Positions 46,870-54,752 of a stretch of 64,000 nucleotides of DNA are shown in pieces. Each line of letters starts with the position of its first letter. Within the stretch, counting starts at the first letter, position 1. Both the position numbers and the translations under genes were made by a program. Source of the DNA: Cyanobium sp. FGCU52 (GTDB taxonomy: Bacteria; Cyanobacteriota; Cyanobacteriia; PCC-6307; Cyanobiaceae); NCBI GenBank assembly GCA_024958715.1, contig JANWUS010000055.1, forward strand, positions 1-64,000, given 5' to 3'. A model generated the notes under the pieces. The model made no database searches, was not told the DNA's origin, and was given only the letters and a program-made list of their open reading frames with translations.

Positions 46870-46900
46870 CTCGAAACAGTTTCTGAATCCTGATTTTCTT

Positions 46901-46924
46901 TCCTCCGAGAAGAGGATTTTGATT
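46901..46924 (+). terminator. weak terminator after the SRPBCC gene
   Basis: TCCTC (46901-46905) pairs with GAGGA (46912-46916), followed by TTTTGATT. The stem is only five base pairs. The position after the stop at 46869 supports it. Confidence 0.4.
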
Positions 46925-46939
46925 GAACGTTATGAAGAT

Positions 46940-46961
46940 AAGGTCCAGATTATGGACCCTT
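46940..46961 (-). terminator. terminator of tRNA-Glu
   Basis: On the minus strand AAGGGTCCA pairs with TGGACCTT around TAATC, followed by ATCTT. It starts a few bases after the tRNA 3' end. Confidence 0.65.
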
Positions 46962-46965
46962 GTCA

Positions 46966-47038
46966 TACCCCCAAGGGGATTCGAACCCCTGTCGCCTCCG
47001 TGAAAGGGAGGTGTCCTAGGCCTCTAGACGATGGGGGC
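46966..47038 (-). tRNA. tRNA-Glu (anticodon TTC)
   Basis: The 73-base cloverleaf reads GCCCCCATCGTCTAG... on the minus strand. The anticodon stem CCTCC/GGAGG encloses loop CTTTCAC, giving anticodon TTC. The T arm is AGGGG-TTCGAAT-CCCCT. The acceptor stem is GCCCCCA/TGGGGGT with a G-T end pair and discriminator A. CCA is not encoded. In cyanobacteria glutamyl-tRNA also feeds tetrapyrrole synthesis. Confidence 0.97.
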
Positions 47039-47121
47039 GAGGCCGCAGCTGGCAGATGAGAGCCGTGGTGGCGATGTGCCGCCGCTGCTCAAAGGAAATT
47101 ACGGGTCGGAGGGACCCTTCG

Positions 47122-48285
47122 TCAAGGCAGCTGGGGCGGCTCCCTTCCAGTGGCGGATCCGGCATCGGAGGGGATCTGGCCCGTCCATACCGGCACGGTG
47201 AAGTGGAAGCAGGCTCCCTCGCCCGGCTCCGACACCACCCAGATGCGCCCGCCGTGCACCTCGGCGATGCGGCGGCACACCGACAGGCCCACGCCGAAGC
47301 CGGAGGTGGTGCCGGAGGTCTGGGGCAGCCGCACCCGGTCCTGGAAGATGCGCTGCTGCTCCTCGCGGGGGATGCCGGGCCCGCTGTCGCAGACGCTCAC
47401 CTGCAGCCACTGGCTGGTGCGGTGCAGCAGGGTGAGGGTCACCCGGCCGCCCTCGGGGGTGAACTTGAGGGCGTTCTCCAGCAGGTTGAGCAGCACCTGG
47501 CGCATGCGCCGCTGATCGGCGTACACATCCGGCAGGTCGGCGGGGATGTCGGTGACCAGTTCGAGGTCGCGCCCGATCCAGAGCTTCTCCAGCTCCAGGA
47601 TCGCTTCGGCCGCCACCTGGCCCAGGGCCAGGCGCTGGGGGTTGAACAGGGCCTCCCAGCGGGTGGTGCCCACCTCCAGCAGATCGCGGGAGAGCTCCTC
47701 GATGTCGTCGAGGCGGCGGCCGAGAACGTCACGGAAGCGTGACTCGTCGATCTGGCCGAGGTTGTGGCTCTGCAGGGCGAGCTTGGCGGCGGTGAGGGGG
47801 GTGCGCAGCTCGTGGGCCACCATCCGCAGCAGCCGTTCCTGGACCCCCAGCCGCTCGATCAGCGTTTCGTTCTCCTGACGCAGCACCAGCAGCTGGTCTT
47901 CGAGCTGCACCTCCCGGCGCGTGCGGCTGCCATCGATCTCGGCGGGCCGCAGGCTCATGCCGAGGCTCGTGACCACCTCCATCTGCTGCCAGCGGGGCAG
48001 CCAGCTGCGCAGCTGCAGGGAGAGGGTGTTGCCGGCGAACACCTGCTTGGGCAGCGGGTCGAGCTTCACCAGGGCCGGGGTGGCCACCAGCCGGTGCAGC
48101 TCCAGCAGCTCGGGCTGTTCGGCCGGATCGGCCACCTCCAGGCTCACGTCGAAGCCGCAGTCCTCGCTGCGCAGGAAGGCCAGCAGGCTGCGCAGATCGG
48201 GGGTGGCCATGTGCTGGCGGGAGGCCACCAGCAGCAGGCGCAACGACTGGCGGGCCAGACCCTCGTTGACCGGCCCGTTTCCCAC
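47122..48285 (-). CDS. sasA: clock-associated sensor histidine kinase SasA
   Basis: The 387-residue protein from GTG 48285 has an N-terminal KaiB-like thioredoxin-fold domain (about 12-100, [19 protein letters not shown]), a linker helix and a HisKA domain with the phospho-His in [15 protein letters not shown] near residue 157. The HATPase domain has [16 protein letters not shown] and GFGVGLSVC. SasA binds KaiC through its N-domain and phosphorylates RpaA, giving circadian output. The frame extends upstream to 48480, but that part is not SasA-like. Confidence 0.94.
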   Translation of the reverse strand: MGNGPVNEGLARQSLRLLLVASRQHMATPDLRSLLAFLRSEDCGFDVSLEVADPAEQPELLELHRLVATPALVKLDPLPKQVFAGNTLSLQLRSWLPRWQQMEVVTSLGMSLRPAEIDGSRTRREVQLEDQLLVLRQENETLIERLGVQERLLRMVAHELRTPLTAAKLALQSHNLGQIDESRFRDVLGRRLDDIEELSRDLLEVGTTRWEALFNPQRLALGQVAAEAILELEKLWIGRDLELVTDIPADLPDVYADQRRMRQVLLNLLENALKFTPEGGRVTLTLLHRTSQWLQVSVCDSGPGIPREEQQRIFQDRVRLPQTSGTTSGFGVGLSVCRRIAEVHGGRIWVVSEPGEGACFHFTVPVWTGQIPSDAGSATGREPPQLP

Positions 48286-48449
48286 GGCAGCCGGCGAAGG
48301 GCCGATGGGTTGGGCATCTCCCGCGGTGGGCAACGGGCGGCGAGCGTCGGCGTTTCTCACCCTATGGCGGCACTGGGCGAAGCGCAGCCCCGTGGCTAGG
48401 ACGGAGGGCAGCCGTGCCCAGCGGTGCCCTCCGTTCCGTCCTGTGCCCC

Positions 48450-49082
48450 ATGACCCTGCCGACAGGATCCGGCGCCACACCTCCCTACGGCCCCTCCCTG
48501 GAGCACGGCCTGCATCGGGTGCCGGTGTTCGTGCCCCATCCGGCGATGGTCCATGGGGCGTCCCACAGCCGCGTCCAGCTCGACAGCAACCTGCGGCGCT
48601 GGTTCTCTCGCAACCTGGGGCTGTGGCGCTCGCGCCGCCTCTATTTCTTCAGCGACGACGAGGCGCTGCGGGTGGACATGCTGCTGCGGGTGGAGAGCTT
48701 CAGCGAGCCGATCGAGGGGGATGCGGCCTACCGCTTCACCTGGTGGCCGGAGAAGGAGTACGGCTTCTTCGACAAGAAACCCCGATATGTGCGCGAAGGC
48801 ACCATGGAGGCCTACCTCTGTGGCCACCAGCTGCGGCGCAGCCGCGGCTACCTGTGCGGGTCGCCCACCAAGAGCCAGATCCGCCAGGTGGATGAGCACG
48901 AACTGATCTTCGAGTCCCACTACCAGGAGTGGGACATCCTCGAGCACATCCGGCTGGTGGATCAGGACCGCTATCGGGCACGCTCCATCTATTCCTGGCG
49001 CGACGGCGTGCTGGAACTGGTGGAGATCCATCACGAGTCGCGGCTGGAGAGCCCCGGCGAGCCGCTCAGCGAACCGGTCTGA
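48450..49082 (+). CDS. conserved unknown protein, possible lipocalin-like/phycobiliprotein-lyase fold
   Basis: The 210-residue soluble protein starts at ATG 48450 ([15 protein letters not shown]). It is rich in aromatic beta strands ([56 protein letters not shown]). The alternation and the N-terminal [13 protein letters not shown] segment recall calycin-type bilin lyases (CpcS/CpcT), but no diagnostic residue was recognised. It is divergent from sasA, with 164 bases between. Function unknown. Confidence 0.7.
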   Translation: MTLPTGSGATPPYGPSLEHGLHRVPVFVPHPAMVHGASHSRVQLDSNLRRWFSRNLGLWRSRRLYFFSDDEALRVDMLLRVESFSEPIEGDAAYRFTWWPEKEYGFFDKKPRYVREGTMEAYLCGHQLRRSRGYLCGSPTKSQIRQVDEHELIFESHYQEWDILEHIRLVDQDRYRARSIYSWRDGVLELVEIHHESRLESPGEPLSEPV

Positions 49083-49150
49083 GCCCCGCGCACCCTCCGG
49101 GCCTTCGGGGCTCCGATGCAGCAGCATGGGAAGGTCCGGCCTTCCTGCTC

Positions 49151-49585
49151 TTGTCCTCTCCGACCCGTTTCGCCCGGCACCGCCGCACACGGCAGCTGCT
49201 GCTCGCCCCGCTTGCCCTGGCCCCGCTGCTGCTGGGTCCCGCTGCGGCCCTGGCTGCCCCGGCCACGCCGGCGGAGATGAGCCTCTACACCCGGATCGCC
49301 GCCGTGAACGTGTGCATCGCCCGTTCGGCCGGCATCGAGTTCGACAAGGCCGTGGGGGTGGCGGGTGAGACGATCGCCCAGCTGATCCAGGGGCAGCACC
49401 AGAGCCAGATCCAGCAGGTGGGGGCCAAGGCCCTCACGATCGAGGAACTGCGCCGGGGTTCGATCAACTCTGCCGTGATCGGTGCGGTGGAGATCTGCCC
49501 GAAGCAGGTGCCGGCCGATGTGAAGGCCAAGGTGGACGCGGCCCTCAAGCAGGCCGGCGGCGCTGCCAAGCCCAAGGCCAAGTAA
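49151..49585 (+). CDS. secreted conserved cyanobacterial protein
   Basis: The 144-residue protein appears to start at TTG 49151, since no ATG or GTG lies before the signal peptide. It has an Arg-rich n-region, a hydrophobic core (LLLAPLALAPLLLGPAAALA) and cleavage near ALAAP. The mature part (LYTRIAAVNVCIARSAGIEF, QLIQGQHQSQI, VEICPKQVPADVKAKVDAAL) is helical with two cysteines that could form a disulfide. Similar marine cyanobacterial proteins carry uncertain names; I assign no function. It ends in a Lys/Ala-rich tail and precedes pepN by seven bases. Confidence 0.7.
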   Translation: MSSPTRFARHRRTRQLLLAPLALAPLLLGPAAALAAPATPAEMSLYTRIAAVNVCIARSAGIEFDKAVGVAGETIAQLIQGQHQSQIQQVGAKALTIEELRRGSINSAVIGAVEICPKQVPADVKAKVDAALKQAGGAAKPKAK

Positions 49586-49592
49586 AACCACC

Positions 49593-52310
49593 ATGGCCAG
49601 CGTGCGGCTCGCCGATTACCGGCCGGCTCCCTTCCGCCTCGAGCGCACCGACCTGACGGTGCAGCTGTTCGACGATCACGCCCTGGTGATCGCCGAGCTG
49701 GCCTTCCACCCCGATCCGGCGGTGGGCGCCGGGCCCCTGGCCCCGGAGCCGCTGGAGCTCAAGGGGGTGGAGCTCGAACCGTTGGAGCTCACCCTCGACG
49801 GCGTGCCACTGGCGGCGGACGCCTACAGCCTGGAGGCGGATCGGCTGGTGCTGCACCGGCCGCCGGCCGTTCCCTTCCGCTTCGGCAGCCGGGTGCGGAT
49901 CGTGCCCCAGAGCAACACCACTCTGGAGGGGCTCTATGTGAGCGGTGGGATGTTCACCACCCAGTGCGAGGCCGAGGGATTCCGCCGCATCACCTTCCAT
50001 CCCGACCGGCCCGACCTGCTCAGCCGCTTCCGGGTGCGCATCGAGGCCGACCGCGAGAGCTGCCCGGTGCTGCTCTCCAACGGCAACGGCATCGACGCCG
50101 GAGCTCTGCCGCCCGGACCGGACGGGCGGGAGCGCCACTACGCCGTGTGGGACGACCCGTTCCCGAAGCCGTCGTACCTGTTCGCCCTGGTGGCAGGCCG
50201 GCTGGAGGAGGTGACAGACAGCTTCACCACCGCCGATGGCCGCACCGTGCAGCTGCGCCTGCACGTGGAGCCCGGCGATGCGCCGTACACGGCCCATGCG
50301 ATGGCGTCGCTGAAGCGCTCGATGGTGTGGGATGAGCAGGTGTACGGGCTCAGCTACGACCTCGACGAGTTCAACATCGTTGCCGTTCGCCACTTCAACA
50401 TGGGCGCGATGGAGAACAAGAGCCTCAACATCTTCAACTCCAAGCTGGTGCTCGCCGATGCGGCCACCGCCACCGACGGTGAGCTGGAGCGGATCGAGAG
50501 CGTGATCGCCCACGAGTATTTCCACAACTGGACGGGCAACCGCATCACCTGCCGCGACTGGTTCCAGCTGTCGCTCAAGGAAGGGCTCACCGTGTTCCGC
50601 GACCAGTGCTTCAGCGCCGACCAGCACGGCCAGGCCCTGAACCGGATCGAGAACGTGGCGCTGCTGCGCAACACCCAGTTCCGCGAGGATGCCGGGCCCA
50701 CGGCCCATCCGGTGCAGCCGGACGCCTACCAGGCCATCGACAACTTCTACACCACCACCATCTACGAGAAGGGGGCGGAGGTGATCCGCTGCCTGCACAC
50801 CCTGCTGGGCGAGGAGACGTTCCAGCGCGGCATGGCGCTCTACGTGCAGCGCCACGACGGCACCGCCGCCACCTGCGAGGACTTCGTGCGGGCGATGCAG
50901 GATGCCGCCGAGCGGCAGTGGCGCTCCGACGGGGTGCCGGAGCGGCCGCCGTTCGATTTCGATCGCTTCCGGCGCTGGTATCGCCAGGCGGGCACGCCGG
51001 TGCTGGAGATCCGCCGTCACTGGGACGGGGAGCGGGGCGAACTGGAGCTCACGGTGCGCCAGTCCACGCCGCCAACGCCGGGCCAGAGCGAGAAGCAGCC
51101 GCTGGTGGTGCCGCTGGTGCTGGGGCTGGTGGGCCAGGCCGGCCAGCCCCTCGCTCCGCGGCTGGCGGGCGAATCACCCGTGCAGGTGGCGGAGGCGCTG
51201 CTGCCGCGCCGCTGGGGCGAGGCCAGCCGGCTGCTGGTGCTGGAGCAGGAGGAGCAGACCTTCCGCTTCGAGGGACTGCCGCATCAGGCCACGCCGCCAG
51301 CTCTCTCGCTGCTGCGGGGCTTCTCCGCCCCGGTGCGGCTGGAGATGGGCCGGCCCACGGCCGAGCTGGTACACCTGCTCGCCTGCGACAGCGATGCCTT
51401 CGCCCGCTGGGATGCGGGTCAGGTGCTGCTGCGCCAGGCGGTGCTGGCCCGCGCGGCCGGTGCGGCGGACGCAGCCCTGGAGGAGGAACTGGTGGATGCC
51501 TTCGGCCGGATCCTGGCCGATCCCTCGCTCTCGGAGGCGAGCCGCAGCGTGCTGCTGGACCTGCCGGGCATGGCTGAACTCGAGGACGCGGCCGCCGAGC
51601 CGGATCCCCCGGCCCTGTTCGCCGCCCTGCTGGCCCTGAAGGCCCGTTTCGGCGAGGCCCTGGCGACCCCGTTGGCGGAGGCCCTGGAGCGCTGCCGCTC
51701 CCAATGGGGGGAAGTGTGGCCCCGGGGCAGCGGCGCCCGCCGGCTCACCGCCACCATCTGGCGCTGGCGGGCCGCCGCCGGCGATGCGGTCGTGCGCGCA
51801 GAAGCCAGCGCGGCGGTGAGCGGCCCCTCGATGACCCTGGCCCGCGCCGGCCTGTGGGCGCTGCAGCCCATCGACTGTCCTGAGCGGAGCGCGGCGCTGG
51901 CGGCCTTCCACGACCGCTGGCTGGAGAAGCCGGTGATCTTCGATGCCTGGTTCGCTCTGGAGGCGGGCACGCCCTTCGGCGACGGCCTGGCGCGGGTGGA
52001 GGGGCTGCTGGCCCATCCCCGCTACGACCCCGCCGCCCCCAACTCCGTGCGGGCGGTGTTGGGCGGCCTGGCGGGCAACGCGCCGGTGTTCCACGCCACA
52101 GGTGGAGCGGGCTACCGCTTCCTGGCGGCCCGCATCGCCGAACTCGATCGCCGCAATCCGATCACCGCCTCGCGTCTGGCCAAGGTATTCAGCCGCTGGC
52201 GCAGCTACGCCCCCGCCCGTGCCTCCCAGATGGAGCAGGCTCTGCGGGAGCTGGCCGCCGGGACGCTGTCCACGAACACCCGTGAGGTGGTGGAGCAGTG
52301 TTTGGGGTGA
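49593..52310 (+). CDS. pepN: aminopeptidase N (M1 family)
   Basis: The 905-residue zinc aminopeptidase has an exopeptidase motif GAMEN (in FNMGAMENKSLNIF, about 270) and the zinc site HEYFHNWTGNR (about 306-316) with the third ligand Glu in LKEGLTVFRDQ. The C-terminal DUF3458 Ig-like and helical domains are complete, so length is standard for the E. coli-type PepN. It is cytosolic and removes N-terminal residues from peptides. A 241-base AT-rich gap follows. Confidence 0.96.
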   Translation: MASVRLADYRPAPFRLERTDLTVQLFDDHALVIAELAFHPDPAVGAGPLAPEPLELKGVELEPLELTLDGVPLAADAYSLEADRLVLHRPPAVPFRFGSRVRIVPQSNTTLEGLYVSGGMFTTQCEAEGFRRITFHPDRPDLLSRFRVRIEADRESCPVLLSNGNGIDAGALPPGPDGRERHYAVWDDPFPKPSYLFALVAGRLEEVTDSFTTADGRTVQLRLHVEPGDAPYTAHAMASLKRSMVWDEQVYGLSYDLDEFNIVAVRHFNMGAMENKSLNIFNSKLVLADAATATDGELERIESVIAHEYFHNWTGNRITCRDWFQLSLKEGLTVFRDQCFSADQHGQALNRIENVALLRNTQFREDAGPTAHPVQPDAYQAIDNFYTTTIYEKGAEVIRCLHTLLGEETFQRGMALYVQRHDGTAATCEDFVRAMQDAAERQWRSDGVPERPPFDFDRFRRWYRQAGTPVLEIRRHWDGERGELELTVRQSTPPTPGQSEKQPLVVPLVLGLVGQAGQPLAPRLAGESPVQVAEALLPRRWGEASRLLVLEQEEQTFRFEGLPHQATPPALSLLRGFSAPVRLEMGRPTAELVHLLACDSDAFARWDAGQVLLRQAVLARAAGAADAALEEELVDAFGRILADPSLSEASRSVLLDLPGMAELEDAAAEPDPPALFAALLALKARFGEALATPLAEALERCRSQWGEVWPRGSGARRLTATIWRWRAAAGDAVVRAEASAAVSGPSMTLARAGLWALQPIDCPERSAALAAFHDRWLEKPVIFDAWFALEAGTPFGDGLARVEGLLAHPRYDPAAPNSVRAVLGGLAGNAPVFHATGGAGYRFLAARIAELDRRNPITASRLAKVFSRWRSYAPARASQMEQALRELAAGTLSTNTREVVEQCLG

Positions 52311-52551
52311 GCTTCTGCTGAGGATGGAGCCTTGGCTTAAATCCAATGGACTCGGTGGGATTGGGAGGAAGGTTTTGTGTGGATCGCATGGCCTGATTGA
52401 GGCAGATTGAAGCGCTCTGATGCATCGCATTCCGTAGATCGCTGCACTCCTACGGTACTTTTTCGCAGATGCGCTGCATATAAAGTGCTGTGCACTCTGC
52501 GTATTGTTTCCTGCATAGAGTTCATGCGAACAATATATTTTCAGTGCGCTC

Positions 52552-53466
52552 ATGGTTTCCTCTGCCAGTGCCACATCTGCATTGCGCGCTGCATTCTTTT
52601 CCACGGCTTGCGGTGTTCTCGTCGCCACGGCGGCTCCTGCTTCGGCTTTCACTCCCGACTTCATCGTTCCATTGAACGGGTACAGCACCAACACTGATCC
52701 GACGTTTCAGCATCCGATTGGTGAGCTGGGGTTTTTGTTCTTCGAAGGCGGCGAGTGTACGATGGGGATGATCTGCCTTGATCTTTCGATCAAGAACGCT
52801 ACAGCTACGGCCCCACCCAATACCACAGGTGTGCAGAGCTCAAGGATGGTATCTGCGGGATTTGATCTGCCAGGAGTGTGGGATGGAACACAGTTTCAAC
52901 CTTATCCTCCAGGCTTCGGGGGGTTAACATTTACGAATCCTGCCACTAACTTCATCTCCGATCCTGCGGCCTAAGCCTCCGATCCCTTGAATACCAGGCC
53001 AGGTGCCTTCGATCAGCTTTCCATTAATGGGGATATCCCCGGTCTGGCGACATTCGACCTTTGCCCCGGCATCTCTGATTGTCTGTCAGACGGGAGCCCG
53101 AATGCGGGGCTTGCCAATGGAGAGGCAACGATCGTCCGCTTCCTGTTTGGCGCCGATGGAAGTGCGACAGCGGCTGATGTCTCGCAGGCATTCCTTGCTT
53201 ACTACGCGGATCTTGATGCCCGCCATACGGGCGGGCGGTGGAAGGCCCTCAATTACACCTACTGCCCTGAGGATGGATCGGAGTGCCTCGTCGTCGAGGG
53301 TGCAAGCGACAAGATTGCTGGCGGTCCGCCGGAGACACCTGGTCCCACCGAGGATCAGGTTCCTGGGCCACTCCCCCTGCTTGGAGCGGCCACGGCCTTC
53401 GGTTTCAGTCGAAAGCTGCGTCAGCGAATCGCTGCGGACCGAATGCCCGCTTCGTACACGCTCTGA
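52552..53466 (+). pseudogene. secreted PEP-CTERM-like anchor protein interrupted by an in-frame TAA
   Basis: One continuous frame runs from ATG 52552 to 53466 with a single TAA at 52972-52974. The first part (140 codons) has a signal peptide (ending ASAF) and a Thr/Gly/Pro-rich beta-type region with two CM/C motifs. The second part (in the same frame) continues the same compositional style and ends in PGPLPLLGAATAFGFSRKLR plus a basic tail, the anchor motif also found at the end of the 34995-35831 gene. As read, the product would be secreted without its anchor. Options are a nonsense mutation, read-through or a base-call error. GC is low here, and the upstream 52311-52551 region is AT-rich and likely holds its promoter. 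Confidence 0.75.
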
Positions 53467-53472
53467 GCCGTC

Positions 53473-54750
53473 TCACCGTCCGTTCAGGAGGGGGCATTCA
53501 TCTTCTTCAGGAGCCCAACCGCCCTGCCCGTTGCGGTGGGGCTTTTTCCTTTTCCCGCTTCCAGGCTCACCAGCGGGGGAGAACGCGGCCCCCTTCCTCA
53601 GCAACTCCGAGGGCTTGCAGTGGAACCGGCGCTGGAAGTCGGCGCTGAAATGCGACGGCGAGCGGTAGCCGCAGCGCAGGGCGATGCTCCACACGCTGTC
53701 GTCGGGTCCGGCCTGTTCGAGCTGATATCGCGCCAGCTCCAGCCGTTCGCGCCTCAGCCACTGCATGGGTGTGCAGCCGAAGCGGTGCTGGAACAGGTAC
53801 TGCAGAGCGCGCCGGGACAGGCCGCTCTGGCGTTCCATTTCGCACAGGCTCAACGAGTTTGCGAGGTGGGTGCGCAGAAACTCGAGCAGGTTCTCGAAGG
53901 CATCTTCACCCGCCAGTCGGCGAGCCTGCGCCGGCAGGAGTTGCTTCAGTCCCCGATGCTCCGCCAGCAGCAGGGTGGCGATCAACCGATGGATCTGATC
54001 GTCCAGTTCCAGGATCTCCGCCAGTTGGGGGTCCACCCCGTGCAAGTGCTCGAAGATCTGCAGCAGGCTTGCCAGGGCCCCGGCGATGCCCCGTTGGGTG
54101 GGTGCGTCGTGGGCGTGCACGATGAGCGCCTGCCCCAGCATCCGCTCCTGCTCCCCCTTCGGCAGGGACCGGCCCAGCACGCTCTTCAGGGCGGCCCCCA
54201 GGGCGGCGGGATCGGGCCGGATCGCGACAACCGCACAGGACGTGGTGGTGGCTCGGTAGGGGGCAGCGGGGAGGAACAGCAACTCATTCGCTTCCGCCTG
54301 AAGGGTCCTGAGCCCCTGATGAACCTCCATCCGCCCGCCCTGCAGCAGATAGAGCGTGGGGCTTGCGGGTGTGGCCGCTTCGATCTCCAGCCCCGTCCCC
54401 AGCCAGGCGGCGACCTCCAGTCGGCCCATCCGATCCAACGTGAGCTGATGGGCGCTCTGGAGGATCGGAACCCGCGACACGATTGACGTGAGATCGAGGA
54501 CGCCACGGACCCGCTCAGCCAGATGCTCGCTGGACACGATCGCTGCCCGGCTGCCCCAGGGGAAGGGATGGCGCAGTCCCGCCAGCCGAAGCTGTCCTGA
54601 CCGCGTCTCCGCCCGCACCGGCCCCTGCTCCCACGGCCCCCGAAACCCTCTGTATCGGGCCGGATCCCCTGGCCGGGGGAGCTGGTGAAGGATCGCCTCG
54701 GATCCGCTTCGGCCCTGCCGCGAGCTGCGGCAGGGCCTGCTCCGTGCCAC
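53473..54750 (-). CDS. AraC-family transcriptional regulator
   Basis: From GTG 54750 it encodes 425 residues. The C-terminal DNA-binding region has two helix-turn-helix motifs (LSLCEMERQSGLSRRALQYLF and the AraC signature SVWSIALRCGYRSPSHFSADFQRRF followed by KPSELLR). The middle shows a cupin-like sensor part (LYLLQGGRMEVHQGLRTL). Shorter starts such as GTG 54618 are possible. It begins three bases after the stop of the metallopeptidase gene, so it is translationally coupled to it. The last ~38 residues are poorly structured and are encoded across the terminator of the convergent gene. Confidence 0.85.
   Translation of the reverse strand: MARSRPCRSSRQGRSGSEAILHQLPRPGDPARYRGFRGPWEQGPVRAETRSGQLRLAGLRHPFPWGSRAAIVSSEHLAERVRGVLDLTSIVSRVPILQSAHQLTLDRMGRLEVAAWLGTGLEIEAATPASPTLYLLQGGRMEVHQGLRTLQAEANELLFLPAAPYRATTTSCAVVAIRPDPAALGAALKSVLGRSLPKGEQERMLGQALIVHAHDAPTQRGIAGALASLLQIFEHLHGVDPQLAEILELDDQIHRLIATLLLAEHRGLKQLLPAQARRLAGEDAFENLLEFLRTHLANSLSLCEMERQSGLSRRALQYLFQHRFGCTPMQWLRRERLELARYQLEQAGPDDSVWSIALRCGYRSPSHFSADFQRRFHCKPSELLRKGAAFSPAGEPGSGKRKKPHRNGQGGWAPEEDECPLLNGR
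53512..53553 (+). terminator. strong intrinsic terminator of the anchor-protein gene, inside araC-type coding sequence
   Basis: AGCCCAACCGC (53512-53522) pairs with GCGGTGGGGCT (53533-53543) with one A-G mismatch and a ten-base loop, followed by TTTTCCTTTT. It lies 45 bases after the stop at 53466. It overlaps the 3' coding end of the convergent regulator gene. Confidence 0.85.
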
Positions 54751-54752
54751 CG

